Shown here in pieces: positions 5,464-7,496 of a stretch of 7,496 bases of DNA. This stretch comes from JBJEFI01 sp051873875 (lineage in GTDB: Bacteria > Bacillota > Bacilli > Bacillales > Bacillaceae_G), in NCBI GenBank assembly GCA_051873875.1, contig JBJEFI010000110.1, positions 1 through 7,496 on the forward strand. The letters run 5' to 3'. The notes below the pieces were generated by a model that worked only from the letters and a program-made list of their open reading frames with translations, ran no database searches and was not told the origin of the DNA. The position numbers were made by a program, and so were the translations under genes. How positions within the stretch are numbered: the first letter of the stretch is position 1; the number at the start of each line of letters is the position of its first letter.

Positions 5464-6255
5464 TTACATTTTTTTCACTAAGTTCATTACGATGTTAGCA
5501 GAATCTTTTGCTGCTTTTACTTCGAATTCTTCGTATGTTACGTTTGCTTCTCCACTTGCTAAGTCAGAAATAGCACGAATAATTGTTGTTGGGATACCAT
5601 TTAAGCTAGCAACGTGAGCGATTGCCGCACCTTCCATTTCAGCTGCATACGCATCATGAGCAGCTACTAACTCTTCTTTAATCTTTTGATCACTTACGAA
5701 AATATCTCCAGAAGCGATTGTTCCCATATATGCTTTGTTGCCTTCTAATACTTCGTTTGCAACTTCAAGTGCTTTTTCACCTAATGCTTTATCTGTTTCG
5801 AAATAAGTTGGCTCTCCTTCTTCACCCATACCTGGGATGTAACCTTTTTTATGACCAAATGCACGAACGTCCATATCATGCTCTACTGCGCGAGTTGAGA
5901 TAACAACATCTCCAACTTGTAATTCTTTATATAAACCACCAGCTACTCCAGTGTTAATAACATGACTTACGTTAAACTCATCCGCTAAAATTTGTGTACA
6001 AGATGCTGCATTTACTTTCCCAATTCCAGATTGAACAACAACAACGTCTTTTCCATTTAATTTACCAGCGTGGAATTCTAAACCAGCTTTTTTTGTAACT
6101 TTTACATCTTCTAATGCAGCCTTTAATGTTGTAACCTCTGAATCCATTGCACCAATAATTCCAATTGGTTTTACTTTTGCTGTTTCATCTTGCTTCGATG
6201 AACAACCTGTTAAAAATACGAATAATGCCGTCATAATTAAAAATAACTTTTTCAT
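5464..6255 (-). CDS. mtnN: 5'-methylthioadenosine/S-adenosylhomocysteine nucleosidase with lipoprotein signal
   Basis: 263 residues. The family hydrolyses MTA and SAH (and 5'-deoxyadenosine) to adenine plus the thioribose, feeding methionine salvage and the activated methyl cycle. Residues matching E. coli MTAN Glu12, Met173, Glu174 and Asp197 are Glu40, Met207, Glu208 and Asp231. The landmarks IGIIGAM (31-37), SGIGK (76-80), NTGVAGG (101-107) and RAISD (227-231) are intact, so the enzyme should be active. Unusually, about 30 residues precede the domain: MKK, a hydrophobic core LFLIMTALFVF, lipobox LTGC with Cys18, then a charged linker SSKQDETAKVK. This predicts export and lipid anchoring outside the cell membrane, whereas the usual enzyme is cytosolic and about 230 residues. 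The start is firm: AAAGGAG lies 8 nt upstream. It is monocistronic, with its own strong promoter and terminator and a leader of only about 40 nt, too short for a SAM riboswitch. A second, cytosolic copy elsewhere is expected. Confidence 0.95.
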   Translation of the reverse strand: MKKLFLIMTALFVFLTGCSSKQDETAKVKPIGIIGAMDSEVTTLKAALEDVKVTKKAGLEFHAGKLNGKDVVVVQSGIGKVNAASCTQILADEFNVSHVINTGVAGGLYKELQVGDVVISTRAVEHDMDVRAFGHKKGYIPGMGEEGEPTYFETDKALGEKALEVANEVLEGNKAYMGTIASGDIFVSDQKIKEELVAAHDAYAAEMEGAAIAHVASLNGIPTTIIRAISDLASGEANVTYEEFEVKAAKDSANIVMNLVKKM

Positions 6256-6300
6256 CTATGTGACTCCTTTTGTGATCATTTTCTGCCTTTCACACTGGTT

Positions 6301-6330
6301 ATTATATTCATATAACAATCCATCCGTCAA
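6301..6330 (-). promoter_or_regulatory. Strong sigma-A promoter of the nucleosidase gene
   Basis: Minus strand: TTGACG (6330-6325), 18-nt spacer, TATAAT (6306-6301). The -10 is perfect and the -35 is 5 of 6. It lies about 46 bp before the start codon. Confidence 0.88.
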
Positions 6331-6333
6331 CAT

Positions 6334-6380
6334 AAAAAACGAATATTTTTTATAACTTTTTTATTTATAGTTCGTTTTTT
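6334..6380. repeat. AT-rich 10-bp inverted repeat between two genes
   Basis: AAAAAACGAA (6334-6343) is exactly complementary to TTCGTTTTTT (6371-6380) across 27 AT-rich bases. It sits between the transporter terminator and the nucleosidase promoter and may be a backup terminator or insulator. The weak, AT-rich stem leaves this uncertain. Confidence 0.45.
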
Positions 6381-6396
6381 ACTACGAAAAACAAAT

Positions 6397-6437
6397 AAAA
6401 AAGCCAAAAGATTAATATTTATTAACCTTTTGGCTTT
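6397..6437 (-). terminator. Terminator of the TDT transporter gene
   Basis: Minus strand: AAAGCCAAAAG (6437-6427) pairs with CTTTTGGCTTT (6410-6400), 11 bp perfect, with a further 5 AT pairs inside the loop. A T tract runs to 6397. It begins 2 bp after the stop codon. Confidence 0.93.
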
Positions 6438-6439
6438 GC

Positions 6440-7411
6440 TTATTCAATTGCATCTTTGGAACTTAATCGTCTAAATAACAATACAAACAAGCTATATATG
6501 ACAAAGGTAACAATGGTTGTTGCAATAACAAGCTCTAAGGAAACCATTGCCCAAATTGTTTTACTTACCCAAACATGATAGTCCTTTAAAAATAAACTTG
6601 CTCGATAAGAGGCAAAACAAGAAGCAGCCATCGGAAATGTTAAACTGGCAAAGCCAGCATGAAAAGGTTTGCTTACAATCCTTGGAATTTGACTATAGCC
6701 ATAAATTAAAAATAGAAAAATAACGAGAAAAATTCCTTCCACAATATATACATTTGGATTAGCAAAGACATTCAAATAACTAATTAACACTAAACTTGGT
6801 GGTGCCACAAAAATAATAACCGTTGGATAAAATTTTTCGTGGATTGGTTTTGTAAATACCCGAAATAACATAAATGGAAGGATAATCACATATGCCGTTG
6901 TTCCAAAATAAAAAATGAGTTTGCATAAAAATGGTTCGTTCATTCCCACACTTGCCACACAAGCAACGAGAATTCCCACATAAGGAACGAAAAAACTTGG
7001 TGCTAATAAATCATAGTTGAAATTCTTAATAATATGCTTATAGGTAACAAAAATCATAAACACAATATATACCACAATTCCAAGAACCCAAAGGCTTTTT
7101 CCAATTGGATAACTCCATCTCAAAATATAATTGCCCAATACCATCGTTAACATCGTCGCGATTGGAAAGAGACTGGCAATAATCGGCAATTCTAACTCTT
7201 CCATAATCGTCTTTGGATACATAACTACTTTTAATAATCCCAGCAGTAAAACAATCACAGATAAAAAGGCAAAAAAATCTTTTACAAACGGAAACCCAAC
7301 TTCTACATATACATTGGCAAGTGTCATTGCGCCTAAAGCGGTCGCAATCGTCCCAATGGGTAAATTATTGTGTACGCTTTTTAAATTCTTTATTAAATCC
7401 GTTCGATCCAC
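6440..7411 (-). CDS. TDT family transporter (TehA/SLAC1-like)
   Basis: 323 residues with about ten membrane helices (roughly 17-36, 44-64, 74-96, 105-126, 138-156, 162-185, 196-214, 221-239, 253-272, 285-313), the usual count and length for the tellurite-resistance/dicarboxylate transporter family. Family-like stretches are NLPIGTIATALGAMTLA near the N-terminus, APSFFVPYVGIL (137-148), FVAPPSL (201-207) and FHAGFASLTFPMAAS (250-264). Members include the anion channel TehA, SLAC1, a yeast malate transporter and sulfite exporters. The substrate here is probably an anion but cannot be named. The start is GTG at 7411, with AAAGGCGG 7 nt upstream. The stop codon of a probable upstream reading frame overlaps it by one base (TAGTG), which suggests translational coupling and an operon entering from beyond the right edge. 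A strong terminator follows immediately, so it is the last gene of its transcript. Confidence 0.88.
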   Translation of the reverse strand: MDRTDLIKNLKSVHNNLPIGTIATALGAMTLANVYVEVGFPFVKDFFAFLSVIVLLLGLLKVVMYPKTIMEELELPIIASLFPIATMLTMVLGNYILRWSYPIGKSLWVLGIVVYIVFMIFVTYKHIIKNFNYDLLAPSFFVPYVGILVACVASVGMNEPFLCKLIFYFGTTAYVIILPFMLFRVFTKPIHEKFYPTVIIFVAPPSLVLISYLNVFANPNVYIVEGIFLVIFLFLIYGYSQIPRIVSKPFHAGFASLTFPMAASCFASYRASLFLKDYHVWVSKTIWAMVSLELVIATTIVTFVIYSLFVLLFRRLSSKDAIE

Positions 7412-7496
7412 TATTCAACCGCCTTTCCTTTTCCATTATTGTCTCTATTTTTTCTCATCTCCTTGGGATTATCCTTAGCATTGTTTAACAATAAGA
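7411..7496 (-). CDS. Probable 3' end of an upstream gene (partial)
   Basis: The minus-strand frame ending in TAG at 7413-7411 is open from the window edge for about 27 codons, reading LLLNNAKDNPKEMRKNRD and then a hydrophilic tail NNGKGKAVE. The stop overlaps the transporter GTG by one base, a common arrangement in operons. The piece is too short to identify. A hydrophobic end followed by a charged tail would suit a regulator or an enzyme C-terminus. An open run of this length can occur by chance, so it is only moderately supported. Confidence 0.45.
   Translation of the reverse strand, partial: LLLNNAKDNPKEMRKNRDNNGKGKAVE

Noticed and set aside
5718..5903. Plus-strand frame inside the nucleosidase gene
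   Set aside because: It is a shadow of a fully conserved enzyme gene on the other strand.
6256..6306. SAM or SAH riboswitch ahead of the nucleosidase gene
   Set aside because: The leader is only about 40 nt and holds no paired structure.
7131..7478. Plus-strand frame of 115 codons opposite the TDT gene
   Set aside because: It is antisense to a well-supported membrane protein; its composition reflects the complementary strand and it has no ribosome site.

Overview
This window looks like chromosomal DNA from an AT-rich, low-GC Gram-positive bacterium, most likely a member of the Bacillaceae. The reasons are the strong AAGGAG-type ribosome binding sites, GTG starts, sigma-A style promoters, U-tract terminators, and a Bacillus-type L-lactate dehydrogenase and Cof-type HAD phosphatase. 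Species cannot be fixed from the sequence alone.

Layout, left to right. Positions 1-1244 (minus) hold the N-terminal two thirds of a MutS2-type ATPase that runs off the left edge. Positions 1245-2019 are non-coding but dense with paired segments. A promoter at 1941-1969 points left, and the predicted transcript folds into many helices that include a long H-type pseudoknot joining its 5' and 3' ends. I read this as a large structured RNA of about 650 nt, or an unusually long regulatory leader of the MutS2-like gene. Positions 2020-2821 (minus) hold a two-gene unit: a small ABM/dimeric alpha-beta barrel-like protein followed by a membrane-anchored protein of unknown function. Positions 2920-4781 (minus) hold a Cof-type HAD phosphatase followed by L-lactate dehydrogenase and a textbook terminator. 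Positions 4964-5170 (plus) hold a small three-helix membrane protein, the only plus-strand gene.

Positions 5211-5426 contain a compact promoter-RNA-terminator unit on the minus strand, a candidate small RNA of about 180 nt. Positions 5464-6255 (minus) hold an MTA/SAH nucleosidase that carries a lipoprotein signal peptide. It is a single-gene unit with its own promoter and terminator. Positions 6440-7411 (minus) hold a TDT (TehA/SLAC1-like) transporter, preceded by what is probably the 3' end of another gene that overlaps its start codon.

The protein genes are mostly independent housekeeping or accessory metabolic genes, and I see no single pathway linking them. The strongest candidates for undescribed biology are the two non-coding loci (about 1285-1934 and 5211-5390) and the predicted export of the nucleosidase. 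No transposase, CRISPR array, tRNA or rRNA is visible.
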